Origin: Gnetum montanum
Taxonomy: Eukaryota > Streptophyta > Gnetopsida > Gnetales > Gnetaceae
Assembly (NCBI GenBank): GCA_015680685.1
Contig: MNCI01023527.1
Coordinates: 651,883-715,882 of the forward strand
Direction: 5' to 3'
Length of the DNA stretch: 64,000 nucleotides
The translations under genes were made by a program, and so were the position numbers. The notes under the pieces are model-generated. The model worked only from the letters and a program-made list of their open reading frames with translations, was not told where the DNA came from and did not search any database. Below, one piece after another: positions 50,540-60,639 of this stretch (its first letter is position 1; each line of letters opens with the position of its first letter).

Positions 50540-50800
50540 CATACCATCCCTTTTGGCATGCTACACTATGGCCCAAAATGGCATAAAACTATGCTACACG
50601 ATAGCCTGAAATGGCTTAAAACTAGCATAAGTTACCAGTTAGCCGTTGTTCAAGTTGTTAACATATTATCTTTTTTGGCATGCTACACAATGGCTTGAAA
50701 TGGCCCAAAACTAGCAATGGCCCAAAATGGCCGAAAACTAGCAATGGCCCGAAATGGCCTAAAACTAGTAAAGGCCCGAAACGGCCTAAAACTAGCACAT
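50540..50800. repeat. 27-bp tandem repeat plus ~120-bp duplication
   Basis: Four 27-base units (50,689-50,715, 50,716-50,742, 50,743-50,769, 50,770-50,796) follow the pattern AATGGCCCAAAATGGCC, then AAAACTAGC. Each is itself made of two AATGGCCY-type half-words. A related degenerate block lies at ~50,565-50,630, preceded like the second by GTTAACAT..TTTTGGCATGCTACAC, so a larger ~120-bp unit was duplicated first. It sits between the protease and the 3' end of the antisense gene. Confidence 0.85.
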
Positions 50801-51117
50801 AAAAGCATGAAAATTTTATACAATGCACAAGTTAAAGTAGAATCAATTTCTTTTATGAAATTCATTTCTTTATTCAAAAGTTTTGCCTGTTGACAATGTT
50901 TGCAAATTTTTTACAAAATTTTGAAACTTCAAAATTTCAAAAAAAAATCCCATGTGGTCATGGATTGTCTCTGTTTGCATCCTTTTGTCATTCATCGCTA
51001 CATCATTTCCTGTTGCATTGCCTTCCCCTGCATCATCTTTTACCAGTTCTTCATTCCCTTCCCCTATGGGCCCTACACCCTCATTTGGAGGCTGCATCGT
51101 AGGAGTGAAGTGGTCAG

Positions 51118-51177
51118 CTAGGGAAACAAATGTAAATTACAACAGAGCATAAGCATCAATACAGTAAAGAAACTAAC
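51118..51177 (-). other. intron 5 of antisense gene
   Basis: Donor TCTCAG|GTTAGTTTC, acceptor TTTCCCTAG|CTGACC, 60 bases. Splicing joins DRCKPFSA to DHFTPTMQPP in frame. Confidence 0.6.
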
Positions 51178-51949
51178 CTGAGAAGGGCTTGCATCTATCT
51201 CAAAGGGTATCTGGTCTAAACCGAGCCTTAGGCAACGCCAGACTTCCTTTGTCGTGATGTCCATCCAACACCTGTTGCTTAGTTCAGCAGCCACAGCAAC
51301 TCTCTCCCTTTAGACAATTGTCCACCTTGGTGGTCCTAGGGAAAAGGAGACAGTCATGGTCTCTCCTATGGGAAGGTCCACTTTCAGGTTAGGAGATTCC
51401 ATAACCTTTTCCTACTCTTAGAACTTGGCATAGGCCTTAGAAGCATTGATGGAATTTATGAATGCTTCATACGTAAATGCCTCCACAACAGCATCCTTAT
51501 ACAGTTTACAATGGGTGTCATTTTCCAGTTTATATATGTTTTTGTGGTTTTTCTGGGACTTCCCCCCATTGGTAAAACTTTGCACTGAAGTCTTTCAAAT
51601 CTTGACACTTTTGGGCTAGCAAGTCCATCTGCATCCACTGTTCGATTATCTTGCGAGTGGCTTTGATGTTTTGACGCACAACTATCCAAAATCTAGCATA
51701 TTCTACCACAACCATGTGCCAATCCTCATTATTAGTGTCACGGGCTATGAGGAACTCATTCCTCGACCTGAGATCCTCCACCGTGGTGACTAGGTTGACC
51801 TCTCTTTACTCAGCTCTCTGGACCTATTTCCATAGGTCCTTGTTGATGTGCTTATACTCCCACAAGGAGTGTGTAGTGCAAGATGCATTTTCAAGCCTTG
51901 TCGTATGCATGATGAGATACCTTCATCACTTCAAGTAGGAATGTGGACA

Positions 51950-52101
51950 CGACACCGACTTTCATAGGCCATGCTAGGTTCCATTTAAGCCAAGAGGCTT
52001 TCATGACACAAGGAGCATAGCAATCGCATTAGCATAGTAAGATTAGTGAACTCCAGAAATTCTAGAATAACAACATGAGAACACCTAACACTACTACTTA
52101 C
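51950..52101 (-). other. intron 4 of antisense gene (acceptor unresolved)
   Basis: The donor GCATGG|GTAAGTAGTAG at 52,101 is a strong consensus. Candidate acceptors lie between ~52,000 and 51,920; the given end is approximate. The next exon is in frame from ATGCATACGACAAGG (~51,905). Confidence 0.5.
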
Positions 52102-52632
52102 CCATGCTAGGGTCTGCCTACTGAAGGTGTTTGATCATTTCGTCAACAATTCCTTACACAAATGTAAACTTGTCAGGGATCTTAGCCCCTGACTCCGCAC
52201 GAATCAGAGGGGGTCCTGAAGAATCAACAGTGGTGCATGTTACATAACTAAGCATATCAAAAATGGCCAAAATGGACCATGATAAGGTAGACATATTGCC
52301 AAACTCACTAGCATCCAATTGCAGTCTCCCTTCTTGCTGATGCAAAACAATGGTGGTAGCCTTGGTAGAAGGCCCTGCCGAGTCTACTTGAGCCCCTTCC
52401 CCATGTGCTAGTTCCTTTCCTTTTAGGAGATCAACATCTTTTTTATTCAAGGGAGGTTCCTCTTCATTAATAGGAGGATTCTCCCTAATTAAAAGAGCCC
52501 CTACCTTAGCAATAAGAGCTCCTTTATTCTTGATCAGGGCCCTTTCTTCCAAGATTGGGGCCTTTGTGTCTTTATTTGTCACCCCTGTCTTAGGGGCTGA
52601 CACCTCTTCTTCATCTTCCTCTTCTTCTTCTT

Positions 52633-52763
52633 CTAGCAAAGAAGCATGTTTGCATTAGTCCAAAACAAGTTAGCTTAAAGGAGGTGCTACACTACGCTAC
52701 ACTGCCTAGCACAGCATAGCATAACAAACAATAACAAAGTAAGCATTAGACAAAAGTGTTTAC
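52633..52763 (-). other. intron 3 of antisense gene
   Basis: Donor CATTG|GTAAACAC, acceptor CTTTGCTAG|AAGAAG, 131 bases. It contains the palindromic words ATGCTATGCTGTGC and GTAGCGTAGTGTAGC. Confidence 0.65.
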
Positions 52764-53816
52764 CAATGGGGGCTTGCATCCTTTGCAGCTTAAGTCACAG
52801 TCTTTGCCCCTCCTCTCCCTCCACATGAAGGGTTTCATTAGCTGGGGTAGGCCTCTTCCACTATAACTCCTTGGGCACAGTCTCAGCTATGAGATGTTCC
52901 CCCTGCAACATGCTACTAGCTATAACAAGGGGCATCTCTCCTATGCTGTCCTAACCATGAATGTTGTGAGCCACCCGATCTTTGGTCGTCACAGACAATG
53001 ACTTCCCAATTCTTTCTGGGGGATCTTGGGCTCGTGTGATCCAGAGGGTCTGGCAAATCCATGGTTTGGAAATTTGGTTATGATTTCGCATGAACCAAGC
53101 TCCATTCTCTTGAACCACCAAAAACTCTGTGAAGTGCTTCAGACAGCCTATGTAGAAGGCATAATGTATGTTGGAGCAGGACTCTGATTTCTAACAGAGT
53201 CCCAAAATTTTAGCCTGCAAGCCTTAACATAGAAAGCTGGCCCAATTGTAATAGGCCCCCTCTTCCATGACCTCCTACATTATCCAGGCTTGCTCAATCC
53301 CCAGGACCTTTCCTTGGGTAAGCAGCTGGTGGAATGCATGAGCATGGAAGATAGGGTAAATCTCCTTGGCGGGTCCATCCTTAAGCTTCTCCATGGGGAG
53401 CCCTTTTCACTCCTTAACAATCCCCAACTACTCCTGAATATCCTTCTTCTGAAGGATCAGCTCCTTCTTGTGCTTTGACCCTATGAGGATGCCATCGACA
53501 GGGACACCGAATAGATCTGCAAACAGCTGGTCATTGATTTCAATGATCACCCGCACATCTCGTATGTGCATGCGGAAGCGGCCCGCTTTGTTAGAAAAGG
53601 AGTTGACTAGGGAAAGAATCTTGGTGGCAAGAACGCTTAGATTTGGGGCCATGAATAGATCCATGGGCCCAACCTCTTAGATGTTCTGGACCAAGGAGTC
53701 CAAAGCAGCACAGTTTATCTAGTGTTGGCTTGCTTCTACTTCATCATATTTGAAGTATATGTTTGCCCCCTATGTCTCGGTGGTTACCACCATCACCTCC
53801 TGGGGCTTCTTTGCCC

Positions 53817-53900
53817 CTGCAATAGTTTTCACAAAAATTCTTAGCATAAAAATGCAGAAAATACAAAGATTACAAAAATACTTGAGCATGCGATGCTTAC
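53817..53900 (-). other. intron 2 of antisense gene
   Basis: Donor AAACA|GTAAGCATC, acceptor CTATTGCAG|GGGCAAAG, 84 bases. Splicing restores PNRAKKPQEV in frame. The length is a multiple of three, so unspliced reading also stays open. Confidence 0.65.
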
Positions 53901-54190
53901 TGTTTGGCCTATCGCGCCTATACAGTAACGGGAACTGTGGAAGTTGAACTAGAACTTCTTCAACCATGACCCATTTGAAGGGTTCTGCCCGCTCCTCATC
54001 CAGCCAACCTTGCCCCTTGCACTGATCATAGGGAATAGAATATAGGCCTTGGTAGGTGTAGTATTCACCCCTGCATTGACCAATCACACCCGCCCATAGG
54101 TTCTCAGTAGAAGAGAACTCTTGTAAGGCTATCTGTGCTATAGCCAACAGACCCGGTAGGATGTGAACCCCATCCTTATTGATGAAAAAC

Positions 54191-54272
54191 CTGGTAACAA
54201 ACACACACTATTAGCATTTGGCCAATATGGCCAGTGTCACACAAAATAGCAGAGAAAGGCTGCAAAACTCAC
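54191..54272 (-). other. intron 1 of antisense gene
   Basis: Donor GGCAG|GTGAGTTTT, acceptor TTTGTTACCAG|GTTTTTC, 82 bases. Splicing joins GTIYCAG to RFFINKDGVHILPG in frame through a split AGG codon. Confidence 0.7.
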
Positions 54273-54722
54273 CTGCCAGCACAATAGATAGTTCCCTAAG
54301 GGTTCTAGAAGCACGTTGCCATGTAATGTGCGAGGAATAGTGTGTTGTAGTGGTGGTAGCAACTGTATTTAGGGATTTTTCAGATCCAGGCTAAATTCAT
54401 TAACCTTGTTGAACATTGACTAAATCCTTCTCCCTAGCTACGCATGATTGTCTCATTGGTCAGAAACCCTAGAATGCTCCAACTTTCCCTAGGAAATATG
54501 GCTTTTTTTATGTTGGCTACCTCCTCCTCCTCTAGGGATGACCAAACGATCACACTGAAGTGGTCGAGGAGGAATTCTATAAAGTCTTTTGCCCCTTTCC
54601 TAAACTAGACCCCTCGCTCTCCCATACGTATTTGTGGAGGGGGAGCATTGGCCACAGGTCTACTTACATGACATAGGACCCCCATAATTTCCAAGACAAT
54701 CAAGATTAGCCTTAGCCTCATC

Positions 54723-55015
54723 CTGCACAACGCAACCAGCAAGTGTTTGCATCATGTCTAAGTGCAATGCACACGCAACATAGCACTACCTAGCGATTCA
54801 TACATACAGCATAGCATAATCCCTTTTCCACACATAGCGTAGCAAAAACATGAAAGCAGTGGCGTAGAAAAAATAGCCTAGCATAGCAATAGAACAATTA
54901 ACCCTAATAGGGTGATTAACAATACGCCCTAGCAGAACACATGTTGCACTCTCACATCACGCATGGCCTAGCCCCCCCTGAGGGTCCTACGCCACGCCAC
55001 TCAAAAGTCAAGTAA
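54723..55015 (-). other. probable intron or 5' region of antisense gene, with GCATAGC words
   Basis: The first recognised exon is preceded on the - strand by GTTGTGCAG|GATGAGG, a good acceptor. At least one earlier exon is therefore expected. The stretch holds several GCATAGC-type words (near 54,800, 54,836 and 54,875-54,890). It ends where family B gag begins, so the gene's 5' end is missing here. Confidence 0.45.
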
Positions 55016-55016
55016 C

Positions 55017-55373
55017 ATAAACTATCCAAATCCTCGCAGCATATGAGGGAGAATTAGCTTTAAAATTCATTGGAGGATTACATGCTCAATTATGTCCTCA
55101 AACACAAGCCCATAATCCCCATACTATTGATGAACTAATAGAATTGCTAAGGATTTTAAGGAATCAAATTAAATACGAGTGACCCTTCGGCAAGCAACTT
55201 TTCGACAAAGCCTGTTTTCACAAGAAATGGTAGAAGAGACATCAACAAAAAAAGATCAACCAGGATTTGGATGTTTATTTTATGATGAGGATCATATTAA
55301 ACAAGATTCTCCAAAATTTCAAGTAAAAATACAAAGAACCAACCAAATCAGAAATTAGAAACCAAACCCAAAC
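55017..55373 (+). pseudogene. gag: gag C-terminal fragment, chromovirus B
   Basis: Reading + strand, AAYEGELALKFIGGLHAQLC (~55,038-55,100) and HTIDELIELLRILRNQIKYE (~55,120-55,180) match the helical end of a gag domain. The 5' part of gag, the PBS and the 5' LTR are absent. The break coincides with the end of C1-type sequence. Confidence 0.5.
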
Positions 55374-55975
55374 ATGAACAAAGGAAAAATTCCAACTACT
55401 ACACCAGCCATTAAGAAGATATCTGCATTAACTAAATCAAGTTTGCAAAAATTTCAATTTGCATTACTAATTTTTGGAGGTTCAATTGAAGGTAAAAAAA
55501 TTAAATTTTTGATTAATAGTGGTGCCAGTGATAACTTTATTTCTCCAAAGTTAATTAATTTATTGAAATTAAGTCTCCCTACCAGGAAAATTATTAAGAT
55601 AGAACTGGCAAATGGAACAACTATGAGCAAACATACCAGGTATGGAAAAATAAACTTTACCTTGCAAAATATGCCCTTCATTGATGAATTTTTTGAATTT
55701 GAACTAAGTGATGTTGATGCAATTTTAGGAATGTCTTTCCTACAAAAATTTGATGTTACTTCCCACTTTGGAATACATATTTTAAAAGTCCCAATCACTA
55801 GTGGAGTCAGGGTTCTAAGGGGGGTAGGACTAGCAAAGAAAATTCATATGATAACTATTAAGCAAGCTAAAAGATTAGTCAAAAAAGGTGCTACAATGTT
55901 CGTTAAAGTAATCCAACCTAAAAAATTTTCGAGTGTTGAGATCCTGAATGAACTTAAAAAATATAAAGATTCAGT
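55374..55975 (+). pseudogene. pro: aspartic protease, chromovirus B
   Basis: FLINSGASDNFISPKLINLL (~55,506-55,565) carries the active-site loop; the catalytic Asp of DSGAS has become Asn (AAT for GAT). DAILGMSFLQKFDVTSHFG (~55,716-55,772) is the second conserved motif. The frame is open from the ATG at 55,374 through the protease and into the RT N-terminus, stopping at TAA 56,109-56,111. Confidence 0.8.
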
Positions 55976-56760
55976 ATTTGGTGAAACTAGAGAATTACCT
56001 CTAAAAAGAACTGTTGAACATGCCATTGATATTTTTCCTAGTACACAACCTATCTTAGAAGCTCCTTATAGATTTTCTACTTTGGAATTAAGAGAATTAA
56101 AAGTACAATAAGACCAATTATTGGAAGAAGGAAAAATTATACCTAGTGTATCACCTTGGGGTGCACTAGTTTTATTCGTCAAAAAGAAAGATGGTACTCT
56201 AAGATTATGCATTGATTATAGAGGATTGAATAAAGTGATGATTAAAAATACTTTTCCTTTACCTAGAATTGATGATTTATTTGATCAACTTACGAGTGCA
56301 TCTTATTTCTCAAAGATAGATTTAAAATCAGGTTATCACCAAATAAGGATTAAGGAGAAAGATATTGAGAAAACTGCTTTTAGAACTAGATATGGATTAT
56401 ATGAATTTGTTGTGATGTTGTTTGGATTAACTATTGCACCTACAACATTTATGGCATTAATGAATAATATTTTTTGTGAATATCTGGATCAATTTATTAT
56501 AGTATTTATGGATGATATACTTGTTTATTCTAAATCAAGAGAAGTGCATATCGAACATTTGAAAACTACAATGAAAATTCTTAAAGAACGTCAATTAAAA
56601 GCAAAATTGAGTAAATGTGAACTCCTTAAGGAAGAAGTTTCATAGTTAAGACATATAATTTCCAAGAAAGGATTGCAAGTGGATCCAACAAAAAATAGTG
56701 CAATTTGGGATTAGCTTGAATTAAAAGATGTTACAACAGTTCAAAGTTTCTTAGGGTTAC
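55976..56760 (+). pseudogene. pol: reverse transcriptase, chromovirus B
   Basis: VEHAIDIFPSTQPILEAPYR precedes RT. After the TAA at 56,109 the same frame continues: [60 protein letters not shown], and the catalytic FMDD at 56,515-56,526 followed by ILVYSK. Both catalytic Asp residues of FMDD and the Asp in FSKIDL are present. Another stop is at 56,643. This is the best preserved polymerase in the window. The motif wording is that of plant chromoviruses. Confidence 0.88.
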
Positions 56761-57290
56761 CCAGTTTTTATTGATGTTTCACTAAAGATTATTCTACCTT
56801 GGTAGCCCCTTTTGTAGGAGAAATGTGAGTTCAAATTTGATGAAAAATGCATGGAATCTTTTCTCATATTAAAGATGCTACTTACAATAGCACCTATTTT
56901 GAGAATTCTAGATGAAGATCTACCATTTGAAGTATCCACAAATGCCTTTGGAATAGGAATAGGTGTAGTTGTTACATAGGAAGATAAAGTGGTATGTTGT
57001 GAATTTCGTAAATTATGAGGAGCCAAGGTAAATTACTCAATCCATGATCTAGAATTACTAGCAATTGTTCATGTTTTGAAAGTTTGGAAACATTATCTTT
57101 GCGAAAAGAAGTTTGTACTAAAAACAGATCATAAAAGTTTAGAATATTTGTAAAGAAACCCTATTTTGAATACTCATCAAAGGTGATGGATAGAATTGTT
57201 AACATAATATGATTTTGAAATCAAATATGTTCACGGCAAGAAAAATGTGGTAGCTGATGCCCTTAGTTGAATGTGAAATTTAATGATAGG
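56760..57290 (+). pseudogene. pol: RNase H, chromovirus B
   Basis: After a frameshift near 56,815 the frame reads FDEKCMESFLILKMLLTIAP and PFEVSTNAFGIGIGVVV, where an Asp is expected in place of STN. DLELLAIVHVLKVWKHYLC and FVLKTDHKSLEYL follow (the last holds an RNase H Asp). The domain ends with YDFEIKYVHGKKNVVADAL near 57,260. TAG and TGA stops interrupt it. Confidence 0.78.
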
Positions 57291-58460
57291 TGTAGTAACA
57301 ACCCCTATGGAAGAAGAAATTAAGAAAAAAATAAAAGAAGACCCTTACTTTAAAAATATTTTAACCAATATATCCAATGAGCCTCAATACCAACTCACTT
57401 CTAATGGTTTATTGATGAAAGGATAAAGGGTATGCATACTAGAAGGAAAATGGGGACTAAAATTGTTGTGTGAAGCACATGAAGTACCATATCTAGGACA
57501 CCCAAGTTATATTAAGACCTATATGATAATTTGTAAATCTTATTTTTGGCCTGGAATGAAGAATGATGTGTTTGCATACATTAAAAATTGCCCAACATGT
57601 CAAAGAATAAAAGCTAAATAGAGGAAACCCGGTGGATTATTACAACCCTTGGAAGTTCCAACTTGGAAATGGGAAGATATCACTATGGATTTCATTTTGG
57701 GATTTCCAATAACCAAAAAAGGAAATGACTTGATTTTTGTAGTAGTTGATCATCTATCAAAGATGGCAAATTTTATAGCTTTGAAATCTACAACAGAGCA
57801 AAAGAAATAGCCCAAAAATTCATACAAGAAATATTTCATTTACATGGTTGTCCAAAATCTATCACTTTGGACAGAGATCCTAAATTCATATATGAATTTT
57901 GGAAAAATTTCCTCAAAGAGCTTGGAACCAATTGAAATTTAGCACAGCTTACTACCCTAAAACTAATAGACAAACTAAAGGAGTGAATAGAATATTAGAA
58001 GATTTCCTATGAAGCCACGTTGGTTGTAGACCAAAAACATGGGAGAATTATTTGCATTTGGCAAAATTCTCCTACAATAACAATTATCAAGGTTCCATAC
58101 ATCAAATACCATTTGAAGTAGTATATGGACGTAATTGTCGTACACCATTAACCTCAGCAGATCCAACCTTAAGAGTGGAATGGAAGGAAGAAGAAATGAA
58201 AATAATGGAAAACATTGTCACAAGGTTTAAACAAATTTTGCAAGCTACCCAAGATAAATATAAAGGATATGCAGACCAACATCAATTCAAAAAAGAATTC
58301 CATGTAGGGGATAAAGTATTATTGAGAGTAAAACCTACTAGAATTTCTCTTAAATTGGGAAAATATACTAAATTAGCACCTAGATTTTGTGGACCTTTTG
58401 AAATCTTTGAAAGAATTGGTGAAGTAGCATATCAACTGAATCTTCTAGAAACCTGAAAAA
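57290..58460 (+). pseudogene. pol: integrase, chromovirus B
   Basis: The zinc finger is HEVPYLGH (~57,480-57,503) with CPTCQR (~57,592-57,610). The core begins WKWEDITMDFILGFP (first Asp) and FVVVDHLSKMANFIAL at ~57,740-57,785. A frameshift near 57,805 follows. In the next frame ITLDRDPKFI (~57,860-57,890) holds the second Asp. The Glu region TNRQTKGVNRILED is at ~57,960-58,000. From 58,052 to 58,456 an open frame gives the C-terminal part with FEVVYGRNCRTPL and FHVGDKVLLRVKP. The order is complete, though broken by stops. Confidence 0.82.
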
Positions 58461-58903
58461 TTCATCTAGTTTTTCATGTGAGCTTGTTAAAGAAATTTCA
58501 TGAAAATGATGTACCATATGTATTGGATTGGAATACTTTTCCATTACGATCCAATGCCATATTTAAAGTAAAACCCATTACTTTTAAAGAACAACAAACC
58601 AATAAATTATGAAATAACACTATTAGCGAAGTACTTGTTCAATGGTCAAATTGTGATCAACAGACTTAGGAAAATAGGAAGTTTATTTTAAATAATTACC
58701 CTCAACTTTTTGATCATCCAGATATTGAATGATAGGTTGAATTTATTATGGATGTAATAAATTATGTTTATAAATTTTTATCTTTTATTTTTATAGATGA
58801 TAATGAGGAAAATAAGGGAACTAAATCTGAGGAGCATAACAATGAAGTAGTCGTTGAGCAGCTGGATATTGAGGAATCACTCGAGGATGAACTAGATGCT
58901 TAA
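58460..58903 (+). pseudogene. pol: chromodomain-like C-terminus of pol, chromovirus B
   Basis: HLVFHVSLLKKFHENDVPYV is the usual hinge after integrase. Then PITFKEQQTNKL, TISEVLVQWSNCDQQT and NYPQLFDHPDIE follow the pattern of the degenerate chromodomain of Tekay/Del-like elements, with WxExxxxxNYPxLF-type spacing. An acidic tail lies at 58,797-58,900 and ends at TAA 58,901-58,903. Stops inside it are TGA and TAG. Confidence 0.65.
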
Positions 58904-58914
58904 GGGGAGTAGAC
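58904..58914 (+). promoter_or_regulatory. polypurine tract of B
   Basis: GGGGAGTAGAC lies immediately before the LTR start. Confidence 0.65.
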
Positions 58915-59419
58915 TATAACATCCCATCCTTTGTCAAGGGTGGAAAAAATTGTAAACAATGTAATTAACCTTCTAATGAATGGGCACCTTATTATGAGGA
59001 GTTATGACTATTCATGTATCCCTTGGGAAAGGGTTTGACCTATGCCATTTAAGGTTGGGGTTAGACGTCGTGTTGGCATGGAGTTGCAGAGCCTGGAGAG
59101 GTGAGTAATGGGATCTAGGTTACGTGAGAAAAAAAGGAACTGATCACCCCTTTGGCAAGATAGCCTAACCGTGGTGGCAATGCCAGATTACCTCTAAGGC
59201 TTAAGTGGCATAGGAAGACAACCTAAAAGGGTGTTATAGTACTTGCTTCCATTATTATAATTTTTCCATTTTTTCCTTACTTAATTCTTTGTTATTAATT
59301 ATTTATTTTCTAATTAATTTATTATTTAAGTGTTTATAATATTTTTGATATCTTATCCATGATGAATATAATGAATTAGGCGTTCGTATTTTTATGACAT
59401 CCGGGAATGGGATGTCACA
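58915..59419 (+). repeat. complete 3' LTR of chromovirus B
   Basis: 505 bases. The ends are TATAACATCCC and GGGATGTCACA, an 11-base inverted terminal repeat with two G-to-A changes in the left end (ancestral TGTGACATCCC). It follows the polypurine tract. Family A integrase sequence starts directly after it. Confidence 0.85.
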
Positions 59420-60600
59420 CCTTTTGTGGAACATGATTGGTATTATAGTAAAGGATTTTATCACTAGGTTTTATGGATACTTATGTTATTTTGATGGCAT
59501 GTCTACATTTAGAGTACTTTTTGTGGAATTCATTACTCATTTGAACTATTAGTTAGTTTTCATATAAGAGATTTAGATTCATTAAGCATTCTTTTTGAGC
59601 TAAGCTTAGATCTAGATCCAAGGGTACTGGTAGTTGAAAGGGTATTTAGTTCTACTAAGATTGGAAAAGCAAGTACTTTTATATAAACTAATTCACATGG
59701 TGAATACCTAGTAGGAAGTTTCCAAGTTGATCTATATGCCCAGAAAACATCATTAAGTTTAGTGCTTCAGTGCTTCCTATATCAACTAAAAGGTCTAGTT
59801 AATATTCTTTTAATTTCTCCATTAGTTACTTTAGCTTGATCATTTTTTTAAAGGTGATAAGGAGTAGTGCGGTTATGATTAAACCTAATTCATTTCATTA
59901 GCTTTTTAAATGTAGCTCCTATAAAGTGAGTCATGTTATCTAATATTAACATATGTCATACTTTGAATCTGTTCATCACATCTTGCTGAAACAATTTGGC
60001 AGTTGTTGTGGCTATGTAATCTTTAATTATAGTTTTTTTTCTTGCACTTTGTGCAATAATCAATGGTTACTATAATATAGGAATTTCCATTTAACATCGG
60101 TGTAGTGGATCCTATAATGTCAATTTCTCAAATGTCAAAAGGTTCTAATGATTATATCCACTATTGTGACCCTTCATTTCTAGTCATCTATCCTCCATCT
60201 CTTTGTCATCTTTCACAAGATTATGAAAATATATGTCTATACCTAAATATGGTGGGCCAAAAATGGCCTTCCATCATTAGTTTTAGTGTTATTCATCATC
60301 CCACATAGTGACCACCACATGGTTCTTCATGCATATCTTACAAGACTCTTTGTTGATTTTCTTGTAGAACACACATCTTATCAACCCATTAGCACATATT
60401 TTATAGAGGTTTCCATTAATTTCCATATATCTCTTTATCCTATAGAGAAACTATTCTTTTTTTTCTTATTCCATTCAATATGAAGCTCTTGTGTAGTAAG
60501 ATATGACATGTAATTAGTAATTTATGACTTCATTGTTGAATCTATAACCATTGTTATCTTTGTAAATAAATTTTCATTGGATTGGTTCATCATTTTCTTA
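59420..60600 (-). pseudogene. pol: integrase, family A3 (truncated by B)
   Basis: On the - strand the core can be read in pieces: KTIIKDYIATTTAKLFQQDV (~59,990-60,050), then MLILDNMTHFIGATFKKLMK near 59,905-59,965, where SDNG has become LDNM, and SPCELVYKSTC near 59,745. The order and spacing equal A1. Sequence ends abruptly at the family B LTR. Confidence 0.62.
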
Positions 60601-60639
60601 ACACTTTAAATTTAATCTTGATAAGTGATCTACTACAAC

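Larger units (their letters stand above)
50870..54722 (-). pseudogene. antisense multi-exon gene in C1: NIF/HAD-like N-terminus, coiled-coil C-terminus
   Basis: Exons on the - strand: 54,722-54,273; 54,190-53,901; 53,816-52,764; 52,632-52,102; about 51,950-51,178; 51,117-50,870. Exon 1 is one continuous frame with stops only at TAG/TGA codons. It reads LRLILIVLEIMGVLCH (~54,665-54,715), FRKGAKDFIEFLLDHF, VIVWSSLEEEEVANIKKAIF and, at its end, YNTLFLAHYMATCF. This order resembles FCP1/NIF-type HAD phosphatases. The first catalytic Asp reads Glu and the DD pair of the last motif is lost. Exon 3 includes HIRDVRVIIEINDQLFADLF and FGVPVDGIL. Exon 4 starts with a Glu/Asp run; exons 5-6 are coiled-coil-like and polar. 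I do not recognise the middle part. The host element is gag-only, so this may be captured host sequence or an accessory gene. Confidence 0.6.

Noticed and set aside
50683-50877. Short - strand frame with repeated FRPFRA-like units
   Set aside because: It is only the translation of the 27-bp tandem repeat, which is a multiple of three. No start context or homology.
55454-55798. 114-residue - strand frame
   Set aside because: Exact shadow of the chromovirus B protease on the + strand, which has active-site motifs.
58736-58796. Possible 61-base intron near the end of B pol (GT at 58,736, TTTTTATAG at 58,796)
   Set aside because: The reading frames on the two sides do not join, and the upstream frame already ends in stops.
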